Notes: generated by a model from the letters alone, not told the origin. Numbered from the stretch's first letter, positions 1 through 9,599 are shown. The stretch is 64,000 bases of DNA from Desulfurivibrio alkaliphilus AHT 2 (GCF_000092205.1 NC_014216.1:806001-870000), one strand, 5' to 3'. Program-made: numbers and translations.

Positions 1-5
1 ACCTG

Positions 6-3000
6 GTGACGGCCGGGCGCCTGCTGGCCCGACTGGGCGAGCAGGTCCCGCCCTACCCGGGCCGGGGCGAGTTGTTGCGGGAGGGTGAAAATCCCGCCCT
101 TAAAGAGTGCTGGTTTCACCTTACCAACAACTGCAATCTTGCCTGCCGTCACTGTCTTTTTGCCTCCCGCCCCGGCCTGGCGGCCGAGAGTCTGCCCGCC
201 GAGTTGCTGCGCCGGGGTCTGGCCGAGGCCCGGGAGATGGGCTGCCGGCTGTTCTATTTCACCGGTGGCGAACCTTTTACCTACCCCGATTTTACCGCCA
301 TCCTGACTGGGCTGCTGGCCGATCCCGACCACCATGCCGTGGTGCTGACCAACGGCCTGCTGCTGGTCAACCACCTGGCCGAATTGCAAAAGTTGCCCCC
401 CGGCCGGCTGCACCTGCAGCTCAGCCTTGACGGTCTGGCCGAGCAGCATGATCAGCTTCGGGGGCGGGGCAGTTTCACCGGCCTGGTGGAAGCCCTGCAA
501 CTGCTGCGTCGCCACGGCCTGGCGGCCACCCTGGCGGTGGCGGTAAACCGGATCAACGTCGAACAACTGCCGGCCATGGTGGATTTTGCCGCCGAGCAGG
601 GGGTGGGTAATCTGCATCTGATCTGGCATTTTGTCCGCGGCATTGGGAGCCGGGAGCAGTTTGTCGCGCCGGCCGAAATCCTGCCCCGGCTGCTGGCCGC
701 CCAGGAGCGGGCGGAAGAGCGCGGGGTGCTGATCGACAACGTGGAAACCCTGCGCGGCCAGGTTTTTTCCTCGCCGGGCACCCGTTATGATTTGGCCAAC
801 ACCGCCTGGGAGTCGCTGACCGTCGGCCCCGACGGCCATGTTTATCCCTCGCCGGCCCTGATGGGCGTCAAGGAGCTGGACTGCGGCCCCCTCAGCGACG
901 GCCTGGCCCGGATCTGGCAACAAAGCCCGGTGCTGCGGCAGATTCGCGCTACCTCTCTGCAAGACAGCGAGGCCTACCGGCAAAACCCGCTTAAATTGCT
1001 GATCGGCGGCGGCGATCTGGACCACAGTTATCTGGCCGGCGGTGCACCGGTCGGCCATGATCCTTACCTGGAACTATACAACGGCCTGGCCCTGTGGCTG
1101 ATCGCCCGCCAGGCCGACAGTTATCCCGTACCGTCACCGGCGGTCGCCCGGGAGCCGGCGGTGCTGCTGGCCATGGGTGAGGTAAGGCATGACTGTCCAG
1201 ACGGCGGAGCGGCGGTCAGCTTCACCCATTGCAACTGCGTGATCTCCCTGGCCGACGAGCAGGGGCGGGGGCATGGGCCGGTGCGGGAATTTTACGCCGC
1301 CGCCGCCCGCAGCGCTCAAGATGACATCGTTAACCCCCTGGCTCCGGAACAGGGTCTGGCCACCTACATCCCCGAGGAGTCCCGCCGGAAATCGTACGGT
1401 TGCGGCAGCCCGGTCCATGATGCCGCCCCGCAACCCGGCCAGGTGCTGGTTGACCTGGGCAGCGGCAGCGGCGTGGAGTGTTTTATTGCCGCCCGGGCGG
1501 TTGGCCCGTCTGGGCGGGTGTTCGGCATTGATATGACCGATGAGATGCTGGCCCTGGCGGAAAAGTCCAAGGCGACGGTGGTGCGGGAGTTGGGGGTTGA
1601 TAATGTGGCTTTCAAGAAGGGACTGCTGGAGGCCATTCCCCTGCCCGATGACTGTGCCGACCTGGTGATTTCCAACTGTGTGATCAACCTCAGCCCGGAC
1701 AAACGCCGGGTCTTTCACGAGATTTGGCGGATTCTCAAGCCCGGCGGCCGGTTGGTGGTTTCCGACATCGTCACCGATGAGCCGGTGCCGGTGGCGATAA
1801 AAAACAACACCAGGTTCAGGGGCGAATGCCTGGGAGGAGCCATGCACCAGGAAGAGCTGCTGGCCATGTTGCATAGCTGCGGTTTTGCCGGCAGCCGCCT
1901 GCTCAAGCGCTTCCCCTACCGCCAGGAGGGCGACACCCGTTTTTATTCCCTGACCTTTGCGGCCGACAAACCAGTGGCGCCACAAAACCTGGAGGTCATC
2001 TACCGGGGGCCCTTTGCCGCCGTGCAGACCGCCGCCGGGGTGCTGCTGCGCCAGGGGCAGCGGTTGCAAACCGTCCTGAATGAGGCCGAGCGCCGGGATG
2101 AGGCGATCCTGGTGCTCGACGAGGCCGGGGCGGTTACCAACCTGCCCATGAGCGGCGGTTGTTGCCCGCCTGCCTCACCGGAAGATCCAGCTTCAAAGGA
2201 AGCTCCGGCAGGGGCAGCGTCGGCGCCGCTGGAGAAAACCCTGCCGCTGTTTACGCCCGGTTCGGGCAATTCGGCCGGTGGGCCGGGGGCTGCCGCCGGC
2301 AGCTGTTGCCCGTCGTCGGCAGCGCCGGCCGGGGCCGGTACCGCCACCGTCCGGCATCAGGCCGGCTGCCTGGTCTGTGGTGAAGAACTTCGATACTCCC
2401 GGCAAGAACGTGATCAGGCCTGCCATTACTGCGGTGTGGTGAGCAAAACCAACGCCGTCTGCCGGCAGCATCATTACGTCTGCGACGACTGTCACCAACG
2501 TGACGGCCTGTCGGTCATCCGGGCGATCTGCAGTGAAACCAGCGAGCAGGACATGCTGGCCCTGCTGGCCAAAATCCGCCACTCTCCGGCTATTCCCATG
2601 CACGGCCCGGAACATCACGCCCTGGTGCCGGGGGTGATCCTGGCCACCTATCGCAACCGGGGCGGCGAGTTGAGCCGGGAAGCGATCCTCACCGGCATAG
2701 CGCGCGGTTCCCAAATACCCGGCGGGGCCTGCGGCTTTTGGGGCAACTGCGGCGCTGCGGTTGGGGCCGGGATCGCCTTCAGTATTCTGCTGGATGCCAC
2801 CCCGCTGTCCCCCAAGCCCCGCCGCCAGGCACAGGAGATATCCGCCCGGATTCTGTCCGCTGTCGCCTCTGTCACCGGCGCCCGCTGCTGCCGGCGGGAA
2901 GCCTTCATCGTCCTGCGCGAAGCCGCCGCCATCTCCCGAGAGCTGCTACCGGTTTCCCTGCTGGCTGAGGCCGACTTCACCTGTGACCAGGCTGTGGCCA

Positions 3001-3044
3001 ACCCTCAGTGTATCCGCCGCCAGTGCCCGCTGCTGCCATTGTAA
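6..3044 (+). CDS. Radical SAM / ArsM-like methyltransferase / DUF5714 fusion protein
   Basis: Three modules can be read in 1012 residues. Residues 30-330 are a radical SAM domain with the cluster motif CNLACRHC (C43, C47, C50) and a FTGGEPF motif. Residues about 460-650 are a class I SAM methyltransferase (motif I DLGSGSG near 479) that carries the ArsM-type landmarks SNC (C558) and GECLGG (C608), so a metalloid or thiol acceptor is plausible. Residues about 785-1012 match DUF5714: paired zinc-type cysteines, then HGPEHH and an IPGGACGFWGNCG stretch. The linker has two CC pairs (GGCCPP near 718, SCCPSS near 766) in a low-complexity Ala/Pro/Gly region. SPASM cysteines are not apparent. The first in-frame start here is GTG at base 6, but the frame is open to the window edge, so the gene may begin upstream. 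The stop codon lies inside a degraded palindromic element. The substrate is unknown. Confidence 0.85.
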   Translation: MTAGRLLARLGEQVPPYPGRGELLREGENPALKECWFHLTNNCNLACRHCLFASRPGLAAESLPAELLRRGLAEAREMGCRLFYFTGGEPFTYPDFTAILTGLLADPDHHAVVLTNGLLLVNHLAELQKLPPGRLHLQLSLDGLAEQHDQLRGRGSFTGLVEALQLLRRHGLAATLAVAVNRINVEQLPAMVDFAAEQGVGNLHLIWHFVRGIGSREQFVAPAEILPRLLAAQERAEERGVLIDNVETLRGQVFSSPGTRYDLANTAWESLTVGPDGHVYPSPALMGVKELDCGPLSDGLARIWQQSPVLRQIRATSLQDSEAYRQNPLKLLIGGGDLDHSYLAGGAPVGHDPYLELYNGLALWLIARQADSYPVPSPAVAREPAVLLAMGEVRHDCPDGGAAVSFTHCNCVISLADEQGRGHGPVREFYAAAARSAQDDIVNPLAPEQGLATYIPEESRRKSYGCGSPVHDAAPQPGQVLVDLGSGSGVECFIAARAVGPSGRVFGIDMTDEMLALAEKSKATVVRELGVDNVAFKKGLLEAIPLPDDCADLVISNCVINLSPDKRRVFHEIWRILKPGGRLVVSDIVTDEPVPVAIKNNTRFRGECLGGAMHQEELLAMLHSCGFAGSRLLKRFPYRQEGDTRFYSLTFAADKPVAPQNLEVIYRGPFAAVQTAAGVLLRQGQRLQTVLNEAERRDEAILVLDEAGAVTNLPMSGGCCPPASPEDPASKEAPAGAASAPLEKTLPLFTPGSGNSAGGPGAAAGSCCPSSAAPAGAGTATVRHQAGCLVCGEELRYSRQERDQACHYCGVVSKTNAVCRQHHYVCDDCHQRDGLSVIRAICSETSEQDMLALLAKIRHSPAIPMHGPEHHALVPGVILATYRNRGGELSREAILTGIARGSQIPGGACGFWGNCGAAVGAGIAFSILLDATPLSPKPRRQAQEISARILSAVASVTGARCCRREAFIVLREAAAISRELLPVSLLAEADFTCDQAVANPQCIRRQCPLLPL

Positions 3045-3104
3045 ACGTCCAGCAGCGCCACATCTTCGGGCGATCAGCCGGGTTTGCGCACGGGGTGCGC
3101 CGCC
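3041..3104 (-). repeat. Degraded half-copy of the palindromic element
   Basis: This stretch starts GTAAACGTCCAGCAG and continues through CATCTTCGGGCGATCAGCC. It aligns with the reverse complement of the right half of the intact elements at 48646 and 63387. Its apical hairpin is GCGCAC-GGG-GTGCGC where full copies have CGTAC/GTACG, so the sequence differs but pairing is kept. The second half is not recognisable. The stop codon of the upstream radical SAM gene (3042-3044) is bases 2-4 of the element. Confidence 0.65.
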
Positions 3105-3200
3105 GATTGTTGTTTCCGGGGCTGGAAAATGATAAAGGTAGATGGCAGTGCCCGCTGATTCTTTGCAAGCCTGACCTTTTTCAACGGAAATCAAGGTAAA

Positions 3201-5402
3201 ATGAAACTCTTAACCGGGCGGCGTTCTCATCTGTTGCCAATAATGCTCTTTTTGTTGCTGCTCCTGCTCCCTGGAACGGGCCAACCGCAAACGGCCGACG
3301 AGCGGCTGACCTTGGGGGTTCTGGCCTATCGCCCGGTGCCGGACACCGAGCAGCGCTGGCAGCCTCTGGTCGATTACCTCAACGCCGCCGTGGCGGATCT
3401 CAGGCTCGACCTCAAGGCCCTCAATTACGACGACCTGGAAAATGCCATCGCCGCCGGCGAGATCGACTTCGTACTCAGCAACCCGGCCCATTACGTGCTG
3501 CTGGCCCATCGGGACAACCTATCCTCGCCGCTGGCCACCATGATCAACCTGGTGCAAGACCAGCCATCCCGTGGTTTCGGTGGGGTGATTCTGGTGCCCT
3601 CCCAACAGCGGGAGCTGCAACAGGTCAAGGACCTGGCCGGCCGGACCGTGGCCACGGTTTCCCGCAAGTCCCTGGGAGGGTTTCAGATGCAGGCCTTTGA
3701 GTTGCGGCAGCAAGGGGTAAACATTTTGCGGGAGTCTCGAGTGCTGGAAACGGGCATGCCCCACGACCTGGCCGTTGACACCATGCTGCGGGGCGAGGCC
3801 GATGCCGCTTTCGTCCGCAGCGGGGTAATGGAGGGGTTGATCCACGAAGGGCGGCTGGACCCGGAGGTGGTCAGGGTACTTAATCCGTTGCCCCGTTCTG
3901 AGTTCCCTTTTGTGCTTTCCACCCGGCTGTATCCCGAATGGCCCCTGGTCGCCCTGGCCCATGTCGATGAACAGGCGGCCCTGAAACTGGTTACCGCCGT
4001 ACTGGCTTTGCCCCATGGTGGCGAAGACGCTCGCCGGGCGGGGATTTACGGCTTTACCTTGCCGGCCGACTACCGGCCGGTGGAGCAACTGCTGCGCGAA
4101 TTGCGCCTGCCGCCTTTCGAGCAGTCGCCTTTCTTTACCCTGCATGATGCCTGGCAACGCTGGACGTGGTTGATCGTGGCCACGGTACTGTCCATGCTGT
4201 TTTTGCTGCTGTTGTCCATCGGCATGCTCTGGGCCCGGCGGCAGGTGGCCAGGCAACAAGCCCACACCATGAACCTGCTTAGAAGCTTAGGGGAAGGGGT
4301 TTACGGCACCGACCGCACCGGCCGGTGCACCTTTATTAATGATACCGCCCTGGAGATGCTGGGCTTTACCCACGAAGAAGTTATCGGTGCCGACCAGCAC
4401 CAGCTTTTTCACCACCACACCCCCGACGGCCGGGAGTACCATGTGGAGGATTGCCCGGTTTATCTTACCGCCATGGATGGCCGGGTGCGGCGCCTGGAAG
4501 AATGGTTTTTTCGCAAGGACGGCCGTGGTTTTCCGGTGGAACTGGTGGTTACCCCGGTGCGTGAGCAGGGAAAAATCACGGGGACCATCGCGGCTTTTAA
4601 AGATATCAGCCAGCGCCGCCGGGCCGAAGAAAAGCTGCAACGGCAAAGCGAGGAACTGCACCGCTCCAACGCCGACCTTGAGCAGTTTGCCTATGCCGCC
4701 TCCCACGACTTGCGGCAGCCCCTGCGGATGGTACAGGGTTATCTGCAACTGCTGGTGCGCCGCCTGGGTAGTCGTCTTTCATCGGAAGAGCAGGAGTATA
4801 TCTTTTACGCCACCGATGGCGCCCGGCGTATGGACGAGATGATCGTAGGCCTGTTGAATTTTTCCCGGGTAGGGCGCAAAGGCGATCCCATGGCTCCCCT
4901 TAATGGCCGCGCTCCCTTGGATGAGGCCCTGGCTTTTCTGGCTCTGGATATCGAGAAAAGCGGTGCCACGATGAAAGTCGCCGGCCGGTGGCCGCAAGTG
5001 GTGGCCAGTGGCGATGAACTGACCCGGTTGTTCCAGAATTTGTTGAGCAACGCCATTAAATATGTCCCTGCCGACCGCACCCCTGAGGTGGAGGTGGAAT
5101 CTTCGGTGGTCGGTGATTGTTGGCGGGTTGAGATCCGTGACAACGGGATCGGTATCGACCCGAGCCAGCAGCCCCGGTTGTTCAAGGTTTTTTCCCGTCT
5201 GCAAAGCCGAAAGAAATTTGATGGCACCGGCATCGGCCTGGCCCTTTGCCGCCGGATCGTCGAGTGCCACGGCGGCAGCATCGGGGTGGAGTCCGCCGGT
5301 TCCGACCAGGGGGCGGTATTCTGGTTTGAGTTGCCTCTGGAACCAAAACTTGCCGAAGAACCAGATCCTGATCCCGATCACCAGGGAAAATACCATGAAT
5401 GA
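3201..5402 (+). CDS. Sensor histidine kinase with PhnD-like periplasmic binding domain
   Basis: The 733-residue protein begins with a hydrophobic signal or anchor (residues about 10-28). A PhnD/phosphonate-type periplasmic substrate-binding domain follows (about 35-300; motifs LGVLAYRPV, DFVLSNPAHYV, LAGRTVATVSRKS). Next come a single membrane span (about 320-343), a PAS domain (about 355-465), a short coiled coil, a HisKA domain with the phosphoacceptor in AASHDLRQPL (H502), and a HATPase_c domain with NGIGID and GTGIGLAL. The architecture suggests direct sensing of a small periplasmic anion or solute. The ligand is not deducible. It overlaps the next kinase by 8 nt, so the two are probably co-translated. 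No response regulator lies beside them. Confidence 0.9.
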   Translation: MKLLTGRRSHLLPIMLFLLLLLLPGTGQPQTADERLTLGVLAYRPVPDTEQRWQPLVDYLNAAVADLRLDLKALNYDDLENAIAAGEIDFVLSNPAHYVLLAHRDNLSSPLATMINLVQDQPSRGFGGVILVPSQQRELQQVKDLAGRTVATVSRKSLGGFQMQAFELRQQGVNILRESRVLETGMPHDLAVDTMLRGEADAAFVRSGVMEGLIHEGRLDPEVVRVLNPLPRSEFPFVLSTRLYPEWPLVALAHVDEQAALKLVTAVLALPHGGEDARRAGIYGFTLPADYRPVEQLLRELRLPPFEQSPFFTLHDAWQRWTWLIVATVLSMLFLLLLSIGMLWARRQVARQQAHTMNLLRSLGEGVYGTDRTGRCTFINDTALEMLGFTHEEVIGADQHQLFHHHTPDGREYHVEDCPVYLTAMDGRVRRLEEWFFRKDGRGFPVELVVTPVREQGKITGTIAAFKDISQRRRAEEKLQRQSEELHRSNADLEQFAYAASHDLRQPLRMVQGYLQLLVRRLGSRLSSEEQEYIFYATDGARRMDEMIVGLLNFSRVGRKGDPMAPLNGRAPLDEALAFLALDIEKSGATMKVAGRWPQVVASGDELTRLFQNLLSNAIKYVPADRTPEVEVESSVVGDCWRVEIRDNGIGIDPSQQPRLFKVFSRLQSRKKFDGTGIGLALCRRIVECHGGSIGVESAGSDQGAVFWFELPLEPKLAEEPDPDPDHQGKYHE

Positions 5403-6987
5403 ACAGGTCGATCAAAAGAGCCCCGGGGAACTGTCGTTGCCTGGGCTGGTGGATATTCTTGGCAATATCAACGATGCGGTCTGGTCTTTTTCCTGGCCCG
5501 AGCTGGTAATGTTATTTGCCAGTCCGGCCACGGAACGAATTTACGGTCGACCGCCGGCGGCTTTTATTGAGCAGCCCGATTTGTGGCGGACCATGATGCA
5601 CCCCGACGACCGTCACCTGGCCGACCGGATCATCGAGCAGTTGCAGGCTGAGGGGATGGCCGACCTGGAGTACCGAATTGTCCGGCAAGATGAAACCCTG
5701 GGCTGGGTGCGCGACAAAAGGCGGCTGGTGTACGATGACCAACAGCGACCGCTGCGGGTGGATGGCAGTATTTCCGATATCACCACCCAAAAACAGGCCC
5801 ATGAGGCTTTGCGGGTCCTGGCGGAAAGCGGCAACCTGCAGGAGCAAAACGTCTTGGCCTTTCTGGTCGGCGAAATAGCGGCATCCCAGGGCAAGCGCCA
5901 TGTGCTGATTGCAGAAATCCCCCCAGGGCAGCCGGATCTTGCCCGGACGGTGGCGGTCTGCAGCGACGGCAAGCTGGTGGAAAACTTCAGTTATCATCTG
6001 GCCGACACCCCATGCCGCAACGTGGTCAACCAAGGGGTCTGCTTTTACCCCCGCAACATAAGGCAACTGTTCCCTCGGGATCAGTTGCTGCAGGAGATGG
6101 AAGTGGAAAGTTACTGGGGCACACCCCTCTTTGCCACCACCGGCGAAACCATCGGTTTACTGGCAATCATTGATGATCGCCCGATGGCCGAGGAACCCCA
6201 TAACACTGCGTTGCTCAAAAGTTTTGCCGTGCGGGCGGCGGCGGAACTGGAGCGCCGCCACGATGAGCTGCAACGGGATCTGATGATCTCCGCCCTCAGC
6301 CGCTCCAGCCAGGAGATGAAGCGGCTGGCTGAGGTTATGGCCCACCATCTGCAGGAGCCAACCCGCCGCCTGGTGACCTTTGCCCAGCGGTTGCGCAAAA
6401 GTTTCAGCTCGGACCAGGAGAGTCGTGAAAGCCTGACCGCCCTGGACTTTATCGAGTATGAGGCCTGGCGACTCAGGGCACTGGTTAATGATATTCAGCA
6501 GTACCTGAGCACCGAAGCTCAACCGCCGCAGGCGGTGGCCAGCGATGTCCGGGAGGTGCTGGCAGCCGAAGAACGGCGGCTGGCACCCCGGCTGGCCGAA
6601 ATCAACGGTCGGCTCGAGATCGGTGAACTGCCGGCGGCGCCACTTGATGTGTCGCGGCTGCAAAAACTGTTTTCCGTGTTGCTGGATAACGCCATTGGCC
6701 ACGCCACCGGCCATCACCCCCTGTTGATCAGGGTCAGCGGTGAGAGCTTACCGGGGTTGCTGCGGTTTAAAGTGGAAGACAACGGTCCCGGAATTGCTCT
6801 TGAACAGCGGAAAAAGGTTTTTAATCTGTTTGAAAAACTGGACTCCTCGCAGGCTGGAACCGGCCTGGGGCTGGCCATCGCCCGACGGATCGTCGACGGG
6901 CAGGGGGGCTGGATCGGGATCGGGGAAAGCGAGCTGGGGGGAACGGCGGTAATCATCGAGCTGCCCCGGAGAGATGGGGAAGGTTGA
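5395..6987 (+). CDS. Soluble PAS-GAF histidine kinase
   Basis: I start this 530-residue gene at ATG 5395, overlapping the end of the upstream kinase. A longer open frame back to 5062 lies inside that kinase and is a shadow. Residues 15-135 are a PAS fold with PAC-like end (YRIVRQDETLGWVRDKR). Residues about 140-290 look like a GAF domain. A dimerisation helix carries AHHLQEPTRRL (H317 or H318 as phosphoacceptor), and residues about 400-525 form HATPase_c (DNAIGHATG, DNGPGI, GTGLGLAIARRI). There is no membrane segment, so it should act in the cytoplasm, probably with its upstream neighbour. The output partner is not in the window. Confidence 0.87.
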   Translation: MNEQVDQKSPGELSLPGLVDILGNINDAVWSFSWPELVMLFASPATERIYGRPPAAFIEQPDLWRTMMHPDDRHLADRIIEQLQAEGMADLEYRIVRQDETLGWVRDKRRLVYDDQQRPLRVDGSISDITTQKQAHEALRVLAESGNLQEQNVLAFLVGEIAASQGKRHVLIAEIPPGQPDLARTVAVCSDGKLVENFSYHLADTPCRNVVNQGVCFYPRNIRQLFPRDQLLQEMEVESYWGTPLFATTGETIGLLAIIDDRPMAEEPHNTALLKSFAVRAAAELERRHDELQRDLMISALSRSSQEMKRLAEVMAHHLQEPTRRLVTFAQRLRKSFSSDQESRESLTALDFIEYEAWRLRALVNDIQQYLSTEAQPPQAVASDVREVLAAEERRLAPRLAEINGRLEIGELPAAPLDVSRLQKLFSVLLDNAIGHATGHHPLLIRVSGESLPGLLRFKVEDNGPGIALEQRKKVFNLFEKLDSSQAGTGLGLAIARRIVDGQGGWIGIGESELGGTAVIIELPRRDGEG

Positions 6988-7031
6988 GCAAAGGCAGGCT
7001 TGCCGGCGGCATTAAAACAGCGCCGAATCGG

Positions 7032-7865
7032 TTATGAGCGCCGGGCCAGCAGGGAGAGCAGGTAAGCGCCGGCGGCCACCAGGATAATGGTGGGGCCGCT
7101 GGGCAGGTCGTGCAAAAAGCTGATGCCCAGGCCAAAGCTGACAAAGAGCAGGCAGCAAACGATGGCCCCCAGCATCATCTGCCCCAGGGTGCGGGCAAAG
7201 GTGCCGGCCACCGCCGCCGGCAGGGTGAGCAGGGCGATCACCATGATAATGCCCACCACCCGGACCAGCAAAACCACGGTCAGGGCGGTAAGGCAGAGCA
7301 GCAGCAGGTGATACAGGTCGCTGTTCAAGCCACGTAGCCGGGCAAATTCTCCGTCGAAACAAACCGCCAGCAACTGGTGGTAAAAAACCGCGCAGACCGT
7401 CACCACCACCAGGTTCAAGCCCAGCACCAACCAGATATCGGTTTGGCTGATCAGCAGAATATTGCCGAAAAGATAGCTCATGGGCTCCACATAGCCCGGG
7501 GTCTGGGCGATAAAGAGCAGGCCGATGGCCATGCCGGTGGCCCAAAGCGCCCCGATCACCGTATCTTCCCGCTGCTTGGCATGCAGGCTGACCAGCCCGA
7601 TGATCAGAGCCGCCAGCAGGGCGGCGATCAGGGCCCCGTATAAGGGGTCAAACCAGCCGATGCCCACCCGGTGCTGCAGATAAAGCCCGGCGCCGATGCC
7701 CCCCAGTACGCAGTGGGCGATGGCCCCCGCCAGGTAGCTGATCCTTTTGGCCACCACGTAAGTTCCCATTATCCCAAAAGAGACGCTGGCCAGCAGGCCA
7801 ACTAAAAAGGCATGGCGAAAAAAGGAGATATCGGGATTGCGCAAGGCCTCGATGAGTTCAAACAC
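7032..7865 (-). CDS. znuB: Metal ABC transporter permease, ZnuB family
   Basis: This very hydrophobic ABC-3 family permease has about eight membrane segments. The open frame extends to 7913, but I favour GTG at 7865. It is preceded by a GGGGGAGAG ribosome site, overlaps the ATPase stop by 8 nt, and gives a 277-residue protein that begins like the family (MFELIEALRNP). The longer start adds an Ala/Arg-rich tail overlapping the ATPase gene. It is the last gene of a substrate-binding protein / ATPase / permease operon and would form the channel for zinc, or possibly manganese or iron. Confidence 0.85.
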   Translation of the reverse strand: MFELIEALRNPDISFFRHAFLVGLLASVSFGIMGTYVVAKRISYLAGAIAHCVLGGIGAGLYLQHRVGIGWFDPLYGALIAALLAALIIGLVSLHAKQREDTVIGALWATGMAIGLLFIAQTPGYVEPMSYLFGNILLISQTDIWLVLGLNLVVVTVCAVFYHQLLAVCFDGEFARLRGLNSDLYHLLLLCLTALTVVLLVRVVGIIMVIALLTLPAAVAGTFARTLGQMMLGAIVCCLLFVSFGLGISFLHDLPSGPTIILVAAGAYLLSLLARRS

Positions 7866-8661
7866 CGCCGCTCTCCCCCGGCCGGCAGTGGCCGCCGACG
7901 CAAGTGTGGTCATGCCTGATCATGGCCACATCGCCACCGTAGAGTTCCTGGATCATCTGGCCGTTAAGCTCCGAGACCGGGTGGGTGACCACCTGGCGGT
8001 TGACGCAGGCCACCCGCTGGAAAAAACTGGAGGCAAAGCCGATGTCGTGGGTAACCACCACCACGGTGCGGCTTTGATTCAACTCCTTGAGCAGGGCAAA
8101 AAGACTTTGCTCCGATTTAAGATCGATGTTGGCGGTTGGTTCGTCCAGCAGCAAGATTTCGGCGTCGCTGGCCAACGCCCGGGCGATCAGGGTTCGTTGC
8201 CGCTGGCCGCCGGAAAGGGAGGCAAAACGCTGCTCGGCCAGGGGTTCGAGTTTCATCAGCGCCAAGGCCTGGCGGGCGGCCTGGCGATCGTCCTGGCGGT
8301 ACCAGCCCAGGGGCTGGCGGCCCAGGCGACCCATGAGCACCACATCCATCACCGTGACCGGAAAGAGGGGGTCGTAATGGGCGTACTGGGGCACATACCC
8401 CAGACGCAGGCGCACCTCGGCCGGTGTCCGCCCCAGCACCCGGATTTGCCCCCGTTGCGGGGTGAGCAGGCCTAAAATAAGTTTTAGCAGGGTGGTTTTG
8501 CCGCCGCCGTTGGGGCCGACCAGGCAAATGGAATCCAGGTGATCAATGCGCAGGTTTACCTGTTGTAAAACCGCAGGTTGATGGCGGTTGTAGGCAAAAT
8601 CAAGCCCGCTCACCTCGATTACCGGGGCGGCGTTGGCTATGCTTTCTGCCGGCGGATTCAC
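7858..8661 (-). CDS. znuC: Metal ABC transporter ATP-binding protein, ZnuC family
   Basis: The 267-residue ABC ATPase shows Walker A GPNGGGKTT, the Q-loop region YVPQYAHYD, signature LSGGQRQR, Walker B ILLLDEP and a switch VVVTHD. It energises the adjacent permease. Translation starts at GTG 8661, whose GTGA overlaps the stop of the binding-protein gene, which indicates translational coupling. The C-terminal tail has several His and Cys residues (HDHTCVGGHC), unusual for a plain ATPase and possibly metal-binding. Confidence 0.9.
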   Translation of the reverse strand: MNPPAESIANAAPVIEVSGLDFAYNRHQPAVLQQVNLRIDHLDSICLVGPNGGGKTTLLKLILGLLTPQRGQIRVLGRTPAEVRLRLGYVPQYAHYDPLFPVTVMDVVLMGRLGRQPLGWYRQDDRQAARQALALMKLEPLAEQRFASLSGGQRQRTLIARALASDAEILLLDEPTANIDLKSEQSLFALLKELNQSRTVVVVTHDIGFASSFFQRVACVNRQVVTHPVSELNGQMIQELYGGDVAMIRHDHTCVGGHCRPGESGGV

Positions 8662-9599
8662 TGGTCACCGCTCGGGGTTAAGGCTTCCTGGATGACGCTG
8701 GCCATCTGTTCCAGGTTGCGCAGCACGTCGGCGGCCAAAGGGTCCAGCATGACCACCCGCCCGTCGATGGCGCGGGCGACGGCGTCGGCGCTGCGCCGGT
8801 CGAACTGGGGTTGAGTAAAAACCACCCGCACCCCTTCCCGGCGCGCAGCCTCGATCAGGGCAATCAACTGGCGCGGGGTGGGCGATTTGCCGGCAATCTC
8901 CACCGGCTTTTGCTGCAAGTCGTAAGCGGCGGCAAAATAGCCGAAAGCCGGGTGGTAAACAAAAAAGGTCTGCCCGGCCAGCGGCGCCAGCCGTGCTTGG
9001 TTGCGGGCATGCAACTCTTTAATGCGTTGCCGCAGCCGTTCATGGGCCGCCTGGTAATGGGCGGCATGATCCGGGTCGGCGGCGCTTAAGCCGTTCAGGA
9101 TATGCCTGCTGATGATCAGCAACTCTTCCGGTCCCAGCCAGATATGGGGGTCCAGTTCGCCGTGCCGGTGAGCGGCCCCCTCGCCATGGCGGTGATCGTG
9201 GTCGTGGTGATGTTCCGGCATGGGCAGTTTATCGATATTGCGGGAGACATCGATAATTTGGGGCCCGCTTCCCTGCTGCTGGGGAGTCCTGGCCAGCAGG
9301 GTGCGCTCAAAGGGCATGTTCAGGGCAAAAAAGATGTCGGCCCGAGCCAGTTCCGTGACCTGGCCGGGGCGCGGCTCAAAGGTATGGGGGTCCTGGCCCG
9401 GGGGAATCAGGGTCCCAACCCGGACCCGCTCGCCGCCTATTTCCGCCACCAGGAAGGAAAGCGGCGCAATGCCGGTGATTACTCGCAGTTCGGCGGCCGC
9501 GGCCGTTGCCGGTCCGGCCGCTGAGAGCCAGCAGCAGAAGAGCAGGGCGGTAAGGCAGAGTTGGGCTTTCGAGATCATGGAATTTATGGGTTTGATCAT
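8658..9599 (-). CDS. znuA: Periplasmic zinc-type metal-binding protein, ZnuA family
   Basis: The cluster A-I substrate-binding protein has 313 residues with an N-terminal signal peptide; a shorter start at 9578 (MISKAQLCL) would give a more compact one. It has the conserved ligand contexts PHTFEP, HIWLGPE and VYHPAFGY, and between the first two a His/Asp-rich loop (EHHHDHDHRHGEG) typical of zinc-specific members. That loop is the best argument for zinc over manganese. It leads the three-gene operon. I saw no convincing Zur operator in the 200 bases upstream. Confidence 0.88.
   Translation of the reverse strand: MIKPINSMISKAQLCLTALLFCCWLSAAGPATAAAAELRVITGIAPLSFLVAEIGGERVRVGTLIPPGQDPHTFEPRPGQVTELARADIFFALNMPFERTLLARTPQQQGSGPQIIDVSRNIDKLPMPEHHHDHDHRHGEGAAHRHGELDPHIWLGPEELLIISRHILNGLSAADPDHAAHYQAAHERLRQRIKELHARNQARLAPLAGQTFFVYHPAFGYFAAAYDLQQKPVEIAGKSPTPRQLIALIEAARREGVRVVFTQPQFDRRSADAVARAIDGRVVMLDPLAADVLRNLEQMASVIQEALTPSGDQ

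Noticed and set aside
1134-2069. Long minus-strand open frame inside the radical SAM gene (and many similar ones elsewhere)
   Set aside because: High GC content keeps opposite-strand frames open. These lack motifs and ribosome sites and are shadows of the real genes.
5062-5394. Extended start of the second sensor kinase
   Set aside because: This part lies out of frame within the HATPase domain of the first kinase, and ATG 5395 gives a normal protein.
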